Shown piece by piece: positions 51,295 to 62,300 of a DNA stretch of 64,000 nucleotides. The translations under genes and the position numbers were made by a program. The stretch is from Cryptomeria japonica (lineage: Eukaryota > Streptophyta > Pinopsida > Cupressales > Cupressaceae). Each line of letters opens with the position of its first letter. Position 1 is the first letter of the stretch. Below the pieces are notes generated by a model. The model was not told where the DNA came from. It made no database searches and saw only the letters and a program-made list of their open reading frames with translations. The DNA lies in NCBI RefSeq assembly GCF_030272615.1, contig NC_081410.1, forward strand, positions 114,544,433-114,608,432, in the 5' to 3' direction.

Positions 51295-53675
51295 TTTGTT
51301 TATGAGTTTTTGTTGAAGTTGGGTGAAAATGATGATGAGTTGTTGATGAAATGAAAGATTGATGCTTGGTGTGTTGTTTTGCATGTGGATCTCTAGCACT
51401 TAAAGGTGGATGTTACCAAAGTTCTTTCTTTGAATTGCTTTGTTGTGTTTTTCATAAGGTTTGATGTGATAAGGTTTAGAGAAATCTGAGATGTGTTACA
51501 GACTTAACTACCTAGTAATGAGAGGATTCACTCATAAACTAGTTTTAACCTGCGTAGATATGTCTCTTAGGATGAGCTTATCCCAGATGTAGAAACAATC
51601 TAAAAGTGATGTTTTATGTTTGATTCAAGCAATATCCAAAAGAGAACTTAGGACAAGAACCTTTTAATGTTTTGAGAGTTGAAGATGTAGTGATGATGTG
51701 TGAATGAGATAATGGATGAAATGTTTTAACTTCAATAAAACCTTTGTGTCACAAATGGAATAAATTCTACCTCTTCCCTTTCAGGCATTGGTGGCTTTTC
51801 TCGAGCTACATTGTATGTGATACAAATGTCTAGGAAGAAGTTAGGATTGATCTTCCCTCCTTGGTTTTTGTGATAACTCAAAGCTCTATATTGCATAAAA
51901 GCTCTGCGGTCTAATGACTCTGAATCAAATTCATTTGATTTGCCTTGAAGGTATAGACTCATGTGACGTAGAAAAGCTCTATGAGAGACAAAGATTTGTC
52001 TATTTAGATAGAATAATTTCCTCCTTTTGATCAAAGTCTTTGAGCTCAATTGTCTTCTTTTCAAGTTGATGTGTTGATGAAGATTCTTCTTTCTTAAGAT
52101 GTGGAGAATGGTCATAAAGTTTGATACTCTTCTCTTTGTTTTTGATCGTTTTTGAAAAATGTTTGGTTGGATGAATACTTGTTCTGATTTTTGGATTTTT
52201 ATGATGTTTCTTTGACAAGAAAACAAAGAAAGCACACAAACACAAGCATGTTGCCTCAAATGGCACAAATAAGTGTGGGTCTGGATCAACCCAATCTTTG
52301 AACTTTTATGAACCCTTCTTTTAAGTGTATTTTAGGTGTTTTTCTTTCCAAAGCCTGAAGTCGACTCAATTTGTACTTGGTCTTTGACTAAAACTAAAAC
52401 ACTTCAAACACTTTGTATCCCTAAGGTCAAATGACCAGTTGTGATAAATTCAGCCCACATCTTGATATTTCTTCGACTTTAGTACTACATACCTTATGAA
52501 TCCCGTCGTGGTAGGTAAGGATGTGCTATACTAAGTCTTGCACGAGCATAACAAATAGATGATCCCTATGATGGGGGAGTCACCACTTTCGTCAAGCCAC
52601 AAGTGACTTTTCAAAAAGCTATGTTTCTACTCAAGGAAATATGTATGGTGAGTATCTTGGGAGCAAAACCATCTATGCTCTTACACTGAATTATATCACA
52701 AATATCCTCAATCAATAGAACGGGTGGGCTACTACTTAAAGGTGTTTAGTCATTTTCGATGTCTTTGGACATAAGTTCATTCTGCAGTGACTCACTTAAG
52801 AGCCTTGTAACTTATGGTGGGGCCCATTTGTCCTTTTGGCAAGTTACACTATAGGAACAACTATACCCAAGTCTACAGCTTTCGCTCTCACCTGATTTCT
52901 ATAGTGGCTCAAAGGATTTACCGCGCGAGGTCATTCCCAAGAGTGATGTGTCTCTTGGCAGACCTCTCTTAAAAAGATAAAAATTTTGAGTGTTACTAAC
53001 ACTTTTCTCTTGCACCTAGGACCATGAAAGCCAAGGGAGAGGATAGTGTGTGTTAGAAGTAGGACCACTCGACCAACTTTTTGCACAAGTGTGTCAATCA
53101 CGAAAAACACTTGGTCTTTTAACTTGTCATTGCAATGATTTTCTATCAAATTGGAGATGTTGCTCCAACAACCATGATGTTCTTTTTAACTGCAAAGGCA
53201 ATATGTTTAAGTAAACTAGAACTTTGAAATCCTGGTCAACTTAATGAAAAACACATATGCGTGAAGTAAAATTGTTTTGCAAAAAAACATGAGACAAGTT
53301 GATTGTGAATTTTATTTGCACCAAAATGGAAGTGTGGATTGTGAGTTTTTGCTTAAGTTTGATGCAAGAAATAAATTTGTTTTGTTGATTTTAAGCACCA
53401 AAAACAAATGATCCTAACTTGCACGGAAAAGAAAGTTTGTTTTTGTTCAATTTTAAAGCACCAAAAACAAATGATCCTAACTTGCAAGGAAAAGAAAGTT
53501 TATTTTTGTTCAATTTTAGAGCACCAAAAACAAATTTTTGATTTTTAACGAAGTTAGTTTTTAGACCTACACAAAAAGTGAATAGTTAGCAAAATCCACG
53601 CATAGGGAGGGCTTCCACAAGCCTAAAAAAACCATTTTTTTCGGTTACAAGGTCTTCCTTACAATGTTCTGTTAC
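51295..53675 (-). other. Leader of element D
   Basis: 2.4 kb non-coding between the motif array and gag. It contains the segment homologous to the C leader near 52620-52670 (CCCAAGATACTCACCATAC on the minus strand) and a 62-bp repeat at 53394-53540. Short open frames here look accidental. Confidence 0.65.
53394..53540 (-). repeat. 62-bp tandem repeat in the D leader, about 2.4 copies
   Basis: AGCACCAAAAACAAATGATC followed by CTAACTTGCA and GGAAAAGAAAGTTT recurs from about 53394, 53456 and 53519 on the plus strand. Confidence 0.85.
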
Positions 53676-53935
53676 AATAGCGCTAGTCTGTGTGAAAACA
53701 GAAGCGCTATTTAACCAAAAACATGTTATTACAGAGACAAAAGCACTGAAAGAAAAACTTAACAGTAAATGCAAAAGTGTCAGAACAAGCACAAAAGCAC
53801 TAAAACAAACACAAAAGCGCTAAATGAAGGTCAATAGCACCAAACTTGAGACAATAGCGCTATTATAAAAATAATAGCACTAGAATAACAAGTTGCAATA
53901 GTGCTACAACGCGATCAAAAGCGCTAAAGCGCGAC
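53676..53935 (-). repeat. Phased TAGCGCT array in the D leader (20-nt period)
   Basis: Plus-strand AGCGCT or AGCACT cores start at 53679, 53703, 53742, 53776, 53796, 53816, 53836, 53856, 53876, 53900 and 53920. Seven of the ten steps are exactly 20 or 24, and the central run 53776-53876 is a perfect 20-nt ladder. On the element strand the core reads TAGCGCTT/TAGTGCTT, close to that of C. The array starts about 86-100 nt after the primer-binding site. Confidence 0.88.
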
Positions 53936-54003
53936 CTGTGTGTCAAGTTCAACATTTAAACATGTTAGTTGGTTTTTAAAAAAATGTTTTTTGGGTGCTT
54001 GGA

Positions 54004-54021
54004 TTCACGTCGGGTTCACCA
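54004..54021 (-). promoter_or_regulatory. Primer-binding site of element D
   Basis: Minus-strand TGGTGAACCCGACGTGAA begins two nt after the LTR end (TT gap). The tRNA is not assigned. Confidence 0.8.
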
Positions 54022-54023
54022 AA

Positions 54024-55406
54024 TGATGCTCTGCAAAACTGACAAATTAGATTAAAACCTGTGGTATTATAACACATACAAACAACAAGAAACAAGGGTT
54101 AAAGTTCGTGTTATTCAACCAAAGATTAACCTAAGCAGGCATATCAAAAGAGATACTAAGATCATGCTAACATATTTAACAAATGAAACAAATATAAGAA
54201 GGCATCTCCAAATGCCTCTTAACATTTTCTTAGCTCCTTCTCCTTTGTTCCTCTCTTCTCCAAGTTCCAAATTAGTGTAGCTCTCAGCAGCTTTTTGCAC
54301 TATGGATGCTTATGGAGATTCAAGATTGTAGATGATTACTCTAAATGCTATACAAATGTAGATGAAAGCTAATATTAGATGCTATAATTCTAAAATGATT
54401 TATTTTAGGCCAAAATAACAATTATATGAGTTGATTACGCTAAATGCTCTCTAGAATTCACTATAGCTTAAATGTATACAAGTTTTCAGGATTATGACTA
54501 TGAATGCTAAATGCTTGAGGATTTGAAAAAGAGGAATGTGAGCTCTATTTATAGGTAAAATGGAGCAATGGATGGTTGAGATTAAGTAATCTCAACAAGG
54601 GTCAGGATTGAATGATATCAAATCCATGTGAAAGCTTTCAACCCAATCCTAGGATGACAAGTGTCAATATGAGATAGGTTGAGAGGAGAGGGAATAAGCA
54701 TTAAATGCTTGACATGACCTGAGAGTTAACTTGGGAGTCAAAGTCAAGGTTGGGTTGAGTGAATAAATTCTTTATTCAAAGAATAAAGATTTTATCCAAT
54801 GGATAAACTCTTGTACAAAGGTAAAAGGGATAACCATGGTCAAAGCAATAAATGTTTGAGGAGACACATGAGTCATATGAGGGTTGAGCTAGGGGTTAAC
54901 CATAAATGGTCATGTAAGAGCCATAAGTGGTTTGGAAGACTTTATAGGTTAAATTGTTGAACACACAAAGCATTAAATGCTTTTCAAAGACTTTGAAGTC
55001 TTTAAGAAGTGACTCCAAGTTTCTTAGGAATGTGACAATAATTAGGGGAGGATTAGGCTAATTGATTAGGATTAGATAGGTTCTAGAAGAATTTAGGAAG
55101 GGCAAGTGGGAGATGTAGGAAAATGCAAGTGGGGGGGAATAAATGATTTAAATAAATGTCTTATTTAATTTATTTAAAAGAGGAAAGAGGATTAAATTGA
55201 ATAAATAGTATTTATTTATTTAATTGAGTGTGAATTTGGTTGAATGAATGAATTAAAATAAATTGAATAATTTATTTAATTAATAGGAGAATGTTTGAAG
55301 ATGAATTAATTAAATATTAATTTAATTAACTGATGGCTAGTGGATTTTTAGTCAAATAAATACAAAATATTCATTTAATAAAAATGGAGAGATTTATGTG
55401 ACTACA
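54024..55406 (-). repeat. 5' LTR of element D
   Basis: 1383 bp, partner of 40178-41570. It starts TGTAGTCACATAAATC and ends CAGAGCATCA on the minus strand. Confidence 0.96.
54544..54554 (-). promoter_or_regulatory. TATA box of the D 5' LTR
   Basis: TATAAATAGAG on the minus strand, the same box as in the C LTR. Confidence 0.65.
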
Positions 55407-55411
55407 CACAT
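55407..55411. repeat. Target-site duplication of element D (right copy)
   Basis: CACAT, identical to 40173-40177. Confidence 0.93.
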
Positions 55412-55696
55412 CATTATCATTATCATACGTCTCATTTTCAAGATACATCTCACATCTCATAAATCAAAGCAATGCATCATCACATTTTCATTCATCTCAT
55501 CATGACTCATACATTCGCGTCATAATCAAAATCAAGAGCATTTATCTAAGCATCACATCATCCTCATAAAATCTCATATCGAAACATAATGCATATCATT
55601 CATGATTGCATCCCTCACATGCATATCTATCACATCATCATGGAATCTTTCTTCACTTTCATATCTTCATCATTCTTCCAAACTATCATCTATCAT

Positions 55697-56010
55697 GTCT
55701 TATACAGGATGTATCTTTCTTGAAACCCGATGTTTTGATCAGTTCTTATACAGGATATATCGTTCCTGAAACCAGATGTTTTGATCAGCTTTTATACAGG
55801 ATATATTGTTCATGAAACCTAGCGTTTTGATTGGTCTTATACAGGATATATCATTCCTACAACCAAATGCTCGATCATCCATGTCTTATACAGGCGGTAT
55901 CATTCCTGAAACTAGACGCTTGATCATCGATGTCTTATATAGGCGCTATCATTCCTGAAACCAGATGCTCGATCATCCATGTCTTATATAGGAGGTGTCA
56001 TACCTGAAAC
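55697..56010 (+). repeat. GTCTTATACAGG array, right part (seven units)
   Basis: Consensus GTCTTATACAGG, then TATCNTTCCTGAAACCAGA, with unit lengths of about 45-60. Units show single changes such as CTTTTATACAGG and GTCTTATATAGG. Confidence 0.88.
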
Positions 56011-56166
56011 CAGACTTGATCTTAATCTCAATCTAATCAATCTTATTAAACCCATGCATGTCATCACTATCCACTCTTCTATCTTTCAAATAGCATTCTT
56101 CTTCTTTCGAGAGATCATTCATGCCTTTTGTGCACGAACGATCTCCCGAGGGGGCATTATCATATC

Positions 56167-56946
56167 TGTAGACACCTAAAATTGTCATGTCTAATTAAAT
56201 AAATATTTTATTTATTTAATTACTTTAGCTTAATTCTTCTATTAATTAAATAAATCTTTATTTATTTAATTAATTCATTTATCCTCTTCTAGCCTTATTT
56301 CTCATTTAAATAAATACATTTATTTATTTAAATTATCCCTTTCCTAAATTAAATAAATATTTTATTTATTTAATTGCCCTACTTCTTCTATTAATTAAAT
56401 AAATCTTTATTTATTTAATTAATTCATTAACCTTTTCTACACATGACACATGTCATTCATCTCTTATTTCCTACACTACCTACCCCTTTCATTATTTTGG
56501 TATTTCTTATACCTACCCTCTAATCCTAGCCGACCTCTCTTTTTACACCTCTCAATCTTAACCCTCCATTTTCTATTGTGTCTTCTATTTAAGGAGATGC
56601 TTTCTTCATTACCAAAGGACCCTAATGACTAATTTTGGAGGACTTGGCTACACTACGATCCTACTTGCAACCACATTCCGTTCTTTGTTGAGCTCTTGTG
56701 CATACAAAAATCTGAGAGCAAGCATATCAAACAAGATCAATGGAGATAGGAAGAATGGAGATCAAAAACCCTAGTGGACATGTGATGGTATAATCTTTGT
56801 GATTTATTGAGTTATTTTGCATTGTCTTAGGTTATCTTCATATGTTATGGTGGATCTTTGTTCATTGTTAGGCTAGGGTTTGGTGGTTGAATCCATTTTA
56901 GTCTTTCAATATTGTTGTTTATTGCTATCCATTTTCACCATATACA
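56167..56946 (+). repeat. 5' LTR of element E (780 bp)
   Basis: It starts TGTAGACACCTAAAATTG, ends CACCATATACA, and is followed by a primer-binding site. It is unlike the C and D LTRs except at the TGTAG start. The first 250 bp consist largely of AATTAAATAAAT and its reverse. Confidence 0.92.
56584..56593 (+). promoter_or_regulatory. Possible TATA box of the E LTR
   Basis: TCTATTTAAG; the best TATA-like word at the place where C and D have TATAAATAGAG. Confidence 0.4.
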
Positions 56947-56949
56947 TTT

Positions 56950-56967
56950 TGGCACGCCCGGTGGGAC
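56950..56967 (+). promoter_or_regulatory. Primer-binding site of element E
   Basis: TGGCACGCCCGGTGGGAC, three nt after the LTR end; the common Tat-lineage form. Confidence 0.88.
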
Positions 56968-57059
56968 TCTTGTCCCTTTGCATTTAACATTTTGTTGCAG
57001 ATTTTGCATTTTTGAAGTTGCAGATCGGACGATTTCGACGACATTTTAGGTTTTTTTCG

Positions 57060-57314
57060 CGTCTGCGAGTGTTCGGATCGCGTTTTTGTATTTCAGAGGC
57101 GTCTGTGACATCTTTTATCGCGTCTGTGTTTCTGTCATTTTCTATTTTTGCAGGTTTCCGAAAGTCGCGTCTGTGATCCCGAATCGCGTCTGTGAACCAT
57201 ACGATCGCGTCTGCAGAATATAGAGGCGTCTGTGTTCTGAAATCACGTCTGCAAATCACAGAACCGCGTCTGTGTCGGACAGACGCGTCTGTGTCTGGTA
57301 TAACAGCGTCTGTG
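57060..57314 (+). repeat. Phased GCGTCTGTG array, element E, block 1
   Basis: GCGTCTGTG or a one-base variant occurs about eleven times. The clean run starts at 57186, 57207, 57226, 57245, 57266, 57285 and 57306, with steps 21, 19, 19, 21, 19, 21. The 10-12 nt spacers are unrelated. The block starts 110 nt after the primer-binding site begins. Confidence 0.93.
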
Positions 57315-57699
57315 CATTCTGTTTTTGCAAATTTTTTTCAAGTTTTTCGATTCGGCTTTTCGGATTTTGTACTTAGGGTTTCAGATCTGGTTTATTTTTG
57401 GCTAACCTTTGCAGATCTAGCTAACCTGGTTTGTGCAGCTTGCTTTGGAGGCAAATACGTTTTTGTTGAAGGCCCCTTTTCACAAAGTCTTTTTGGGTTT
57501 TTCTTAAAATTTACCTAACTTGTGTGTTTGCAGGAAAGGGTTATCATTTGAAACAACCCAAACTACTAACAATTTTGTTGCAGGGCCTTAGCTAGGGTTT
57601 TGTAATTTTATTTGTGTGCCTTGTCTTCATAGCTTAGCAAACACTTCAATTGGTGCACTAAAATTGAACCATTGTCTTTTGTGTCTTGAGCAATAGGCT

Positions 57700-58275
57700 C
57701 TTTGTGTTTATTCTTTAGAGGGCCTGTCTTCCCGTGTGGTCATTAGGACTACTAGTGAGAAGAGAACGACCCAAGTGGTAGCAAAAGAAAAGCCATCTTC
57801 TTCCAAGCCACTATAATCAAATGTATTCATGGTGAAAACTATGAATAACGTGTGCTGATTAGTTCATACCGACACTATGTCTCCCCATAAACCCGTTTGA
57901 TCAAATTTATTTGATCATTTGTAGGGCGTAACCCCTACCGGCTGGGAGCCTTCTGTATTTACAGAGCTGAAAGTGCCGCATGTATGGCCACACGAGCGGA
58001 TGCCCTTACTAGCACCTCATTGTTTTAGATGCCCAAATCCTTCTAGTTGTTGAGGCAGGAGGTCGGACCTCTGGTAGCGGCCCACACACATACGGTTCTT
58101 AGTAGAGATACAAAGTTCGCCATGGGGAGTTTTCATGGGGACTGATGCTTGGCTGACCCGAGAAGTGAGTGTCGAGGGTGGAGCCAGTGAGGTCAAGCAT
58201 CTAAGTATCCGCTCTGAATAGCGTAGCCTCGGGGGTAAAACCCCATGTGGGATCAACAATTATTGTCCTGGCCAG
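57700..58275 (+). other. Conserved Tat leader block of element E
   Basis: CTTCCCGTGTGG, AGAACGACCCAAGTGG and GCCACTATAATCAAA match element C (34500-34620). Non-coding. The part after 57900 (GGGCGTAACCCCTACCGGCT, CTCGGGGGTAAAACCCC) has several GC-rich short inverted repeats and is probably structured as RNA. Confidence 0.6.
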
Positions 58276-58534
58276 CCATAAGAATTGTGCTTGACTTATG
58301 ATAAACACTCAAACAATCAAGACAAAACAGCAAAACATTGTGTCTTTTGTGTCTTCAAGTGTATGCAAAAAAACTTTTTACATCAAACAACACACTTTTT
58401 GGAGTCTAAACAGTCTGCAAACATTGGGTCATCAACACTGTGTCCTCTTGTCACGAAAAACAGTCGAAAAATCAGATTTGGTCACAGCAAAACAAATTCA
58501 CAGATAGGAAAGATTGCACTAAGGTTACAGAAAC

Positions 58535-58809
58535 GCGTCTGTGTCTGTTAAAAACGCGTCTGTGTCTGATAAACGCGTCTGTGAAGTACAGAATAGCGTC
58601 TGTGTTTTTATCAGCGTCTGTGTCGAACAGAGACACGTCTGTGTCTGGAAATAGCGTCTGTGAAGTATACAGGTGCGTCTGTGTCCACAATTGCAAAAAT
58701 TGTCAGTCTTAGCAAACATCAACAGGAAATCTCGGAATCACGTTTGTGTCAAACAGAATAGCGTCTGTGTCTTAAAACCGCGTCTGTGAAGTATACAGAG
58801 GCGTCTGTG
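58535..58809 (+). repeat. Phased GCGTCTGTG array, element E, block 2
   Basis: Cores at 58535, 58556, 58575, 58596, 58613, 58635, 58654 and 58675, then 58740, 58761, 58780 and 58801. Steps are 21, 19, 21, 17, 22, 19, 21 and 21, 19, 21. The mean is 20. Spacers vary. The array ends about 490 nt before the gag ATG. Confidence 0.94.
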
Positions 58810-59301
58810 TCAGGATTTGAAAAAAGTTTAACAGTCAAGCAAACAAAGAAATCAGTTTCGGCACACTTGAGCTTCCTAGGTTATCTCTTCAGGTTCATCT
58901 AGCATTCAGCCTGTTCTAAGGTCTTACACAGTCCATCATTGCTTCATACCTCATTTTACAGTCATACTTGTCTAAACTTGAGTCAAAAAGTCACTTGCTT
59001 GTCCTCACTATACTTTGTCAACACACTACATACTACAACACTTTGCTAAGTGATCCCTCATCAAGGTTTCTTACCTTTGGGTCTCATTTGGTCTTACTTA
59101 GAGTCAAGGTCAGCTTACCTCATCAAGAGAAACTATCCTCTCTTTGGAAGTCACACCTACTCTACAACATACATACTTGGTCTTACACTTTGGACATTGC
59201 AAGTAAACTTCAGATTCATTTACACTCCATACAACTCTTGGTCTTACATACCCTTGTCATTTTCGTCTAAGTCTCTCACATATTGGTCTAACACCTAGTT
59301 C
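58810..59301 (+). other. End of the E leader
   Basis: Non-coding, rich in CTTAC and TCATC words. An in-frame TAG at 59296-59298 closes the gag frame just upstream of the start codon. Confidence 0.6.
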
Positions 59302-62300
59302 ATGGTTGAAACCCGTCTTCAAAAATCTAGGAGAAAAGCTAAAGAAGCTCAAGGACCCGTAAACATGAGTTCTTATGAGTATGACAATGATGTCTTCTAC
59401 AATCCTGAGCACACTACATTACCAGACATGAATGTTTATAGACACAATCCAAATATGGAAAGCGCAAACGCTATACACAACGCTACACACAATGATAATG
59501 TGGACAATTCTTCAATACTATCAGCAGACATACAAGAATCTATAATGGATCCTCAATTCAATAGATTGGTTGAAGAGATAATGAGGAGGGATCGTCAATA
59601 CTTTCTAAACATGATGGCACAAAGTGGAGCTAAGATACCACATGATTTTGACTTATCTCAACTTATGGAAAGTAGACCTTCACAACAAACTCAACCAAAT
59701 AGTGGAGGACCAAATAATATGATGCCGGAGTCACCATCAGTTTTGCTTCAGAAACCAGCAATCCCACATACACAAGCTCAAATGCACGATACTTACACTC
59801 AAAGACCATCATGGAGGCCTTATGTTCAAACACATGCTCAAGATATGGGTCAACCAAGACAAATGGATACTCAAGGACTTCCTCAAAATTTTGACACAAG
59901 AAGACCTCATGCCAAAATTGGGGGCAACACAATGGAAAATGAAAGGCCCATTGAATATGGTTTATATACACAAAACAGATATGGGGTTCCTCAACAAGAA
60001 ATTATGCCAAGTGCTCCATACATGTCGCAACAATATAGACCTCCATATGGACATGTCTACGATCAGTATCATCCATACATGCAACAAGCTCCTCCTCAAA
60101 TGGGTGTTTCAAACATGGGATATGCTACAAGAAATCCATCTCCTCCCAAAAATAATTTGGAGCAACAAATTAGAGATCTACAAAAGAAAGTGGAAGACAT
60201 GGGCACATCAAAACCCACATATACTATGAGAGATATATGCCCTTATCCCTTTGATAAGAGCATTCCCATGCCTCCGTTTCCTCCGCACTTTGCAACACCG
60301 AAATTTGACAAATATAGAGGGAGAGGAGATCCCAAGGCACACATAAGACAATTCTTCACAGCTTGCATTGAGGTAGCGGCAGAAGAAACATACTTAATGA
60401 GGTTGTTCCCACAGAGCTTAGGAGATCAAGCGATGGAATGGTTTTCTCAATTACCTCCTGGTATTAAGTCATGGGGTGACTTGGCAGAGGCATTCATTCA
60501 ACATTTCTCTTACAACATTGAAACAGATGTCTCAGTTACTACCTTGTGCAATACGAAACAAAAAGAAGGAGAATCTTTTGCGTCATTTTTGCAAAGATGG
60601 AGGAACTTAGCTAGCAGATGCTCTTGTGAAATCCCGCAAAAACAAATGGTGGAAATGTTCACACAAAATGTTAACAAGGCTATTGGTTATGATCTCAGAA
60701 AAGCTTGTTTGTCTACATTCAAGGATGTCATTGAAAAGGGCCTAGCAACAGAAAGAGTCTTAATTGAACAAGGAGTTATCAAACTATTCAAAGAAAACAA
60801 AGAAGACTTTAAGGGAAAAGACAAACCAAAGTTTTGGAACAAGAACAAGAACACAGTTAATGATGGTGTTGTTGATGCCAATACAGTGAGACCAAAGTTC
60901 ATCTTTTCTGGATCAAATTCTACCAACAATCAGGTGAACAATCAAACAGCTTCCAAACCACGAAGGAAGTACACTCCATTGGGAGAACCACTTGAATCAG
61001 TATTCAAAAAGCTTGTAGCAAACAAAGTGATCACGGTCCCAGATTTTCCTCCATATGAACCAAAGGTAAAACCGAATTGGTGGAATGATGATGAATATTG
61101 TGAATTTCATAAGAGCAAGGGTCACAAGACAAGTAATTGCCATCGATTGAAAAACATTGTACAAGATCTCATTGACAGAGGAGATATTGAGATTGAGGGA
61201 CATTCATCTAACCAAGAGCATGAGGTGTTTAAGGAACCATTCCCAAAACATGACAAGGGAAAAGGCAAAGTCACAGATGATCAAGCCAATTACACCAGAA
61301 CATCTTACAATTATGATTCCACTATTAACCACATCTCAATGGACAATCATATTTCTACCATTACTATCAAAAATAAAAATCCTGAGAATCCTCCTCAGCG
61401 ACCTAAAATTGTCCTAAAAGGTGTGGGATCTTCATCCGAAGCTACCTCTGAATGTCATGTTACAACTCGTCGAGGTAAGATCACATTGCCAGGAACCTCT
61501 TCTAAGAATACCAATCTTCCGTCAACTAAGCCTGAGTACGATCTTGTAGAGCAATTAGGGAAAACACCCGCACTCATCTCTATTCTTGAGCTCTTACGTA
61601 TATCTCCTGCACATAAAGCTGTCCTTGACAAAACCTTGAGAGATACTGCTGTCCCTACGGATCTAAACGTGGATCAGTTTCAAGCCATGGTGGGATACCT
61701 ATCCGTTCCACACTCCCTCACATTTACAGAAGCCGATGACGCCTCCATAAGTCAGCCTCACAATGCACCTCTACATATTGAAGCCTTCATACATAAACAC
61801 CGAATAAAACGAGTCCTGATAGATGGAGGAGCAGGTCTTAATATTTGTACATTGAGCACCATCAGACAATTGGGATATTCTGACAAAGCTGTGAATGCTA
61901 CAAACCAAATCACTATTAAGGCTTATGATGATGAAGAGCGCTCGTCCAAGGGCACGGTCATCTTACCACTCAGAATAGGGCCAGTAACAAAGGACGTGAT
62001 TTGTCAAGTCCTGGATCTAGACCTCACGTATAACATATTGCTAGGACGTCCATGGATTCATGAAATGAGAGCGGTCCCATCAACATACCATCAGTGCATA
62101 AAATTTCCTCATAATGGAGTCGAGGTAACGGTCAATGGTGATCCAAATCCATTCATATATTGCAATAACTTGAGATCACATACTGAGGTTATCATTCCCA
62201 GCAATCGTGAGGCTACTCCTTCTTCAGCATATATTGATCCTGAGTCATTAAAGCCCTCAACATCCAAACAAGGTGAACTTAGAGCCAAGTTTCAAGACAA

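Larger units (their letters stand above)
40178..55406 (-). mobile_element. Element D: complete Tat-lineage gypsy retrotransposon
   Basis: 15.2 kb with both LTRs, primer-binding site, leader, gag, protease, G-patch linker, RT, two RNase H domains, integrase, 3' non-coding region and polypurine tract, all on the minus strand. The 5-bp duplication CACAT at both ends shows a clean insertion into element C. The LTRs differ by a few percent, so it is not very recent. At least a dozen stops and two frameshifts make it non-autonomous now. Confidence 0.96.
55407..56166 (+). mobile_element. Element C, part 2 (3' non-coding region)
   Basis: It starts with the right CACAT copy. Seven GTCTTATACAGG units (55697-56010) continue the array seen at 38934-39156, so this is the other side of the D insertion. 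It ends CGAGGGGGCATTATCATATC, a purine run followed by 14 nt, directly at the start of the LTR at 56167. No coding. Confidence 0.75.

Noticed and set aside
40269-54300. 61-codon frame found twice (40269-40454 and 54115-54300)
   Set aside because: The duplication is simply the two LTRs of D; no other sign of coding.
57192-57518. 108-codon frame in the E leader
   Set aside because: It overlaps the phased array and has no counterpart in C or D.
57531-57586. 3' splice-site-like TTTGCAG/TTGTTGCAG words in the E leader (also 33790-33799 in C)
   Set aside because: Suggestive of leader splicing, but no convincing donor or branch point could be tied to them by eye.
33220-58809. CRISPR array
   Set aside because: Cores of 6-9 nt are far too short for CRISPR repeats, no cas genes are present and the context is plant retrotransposons.
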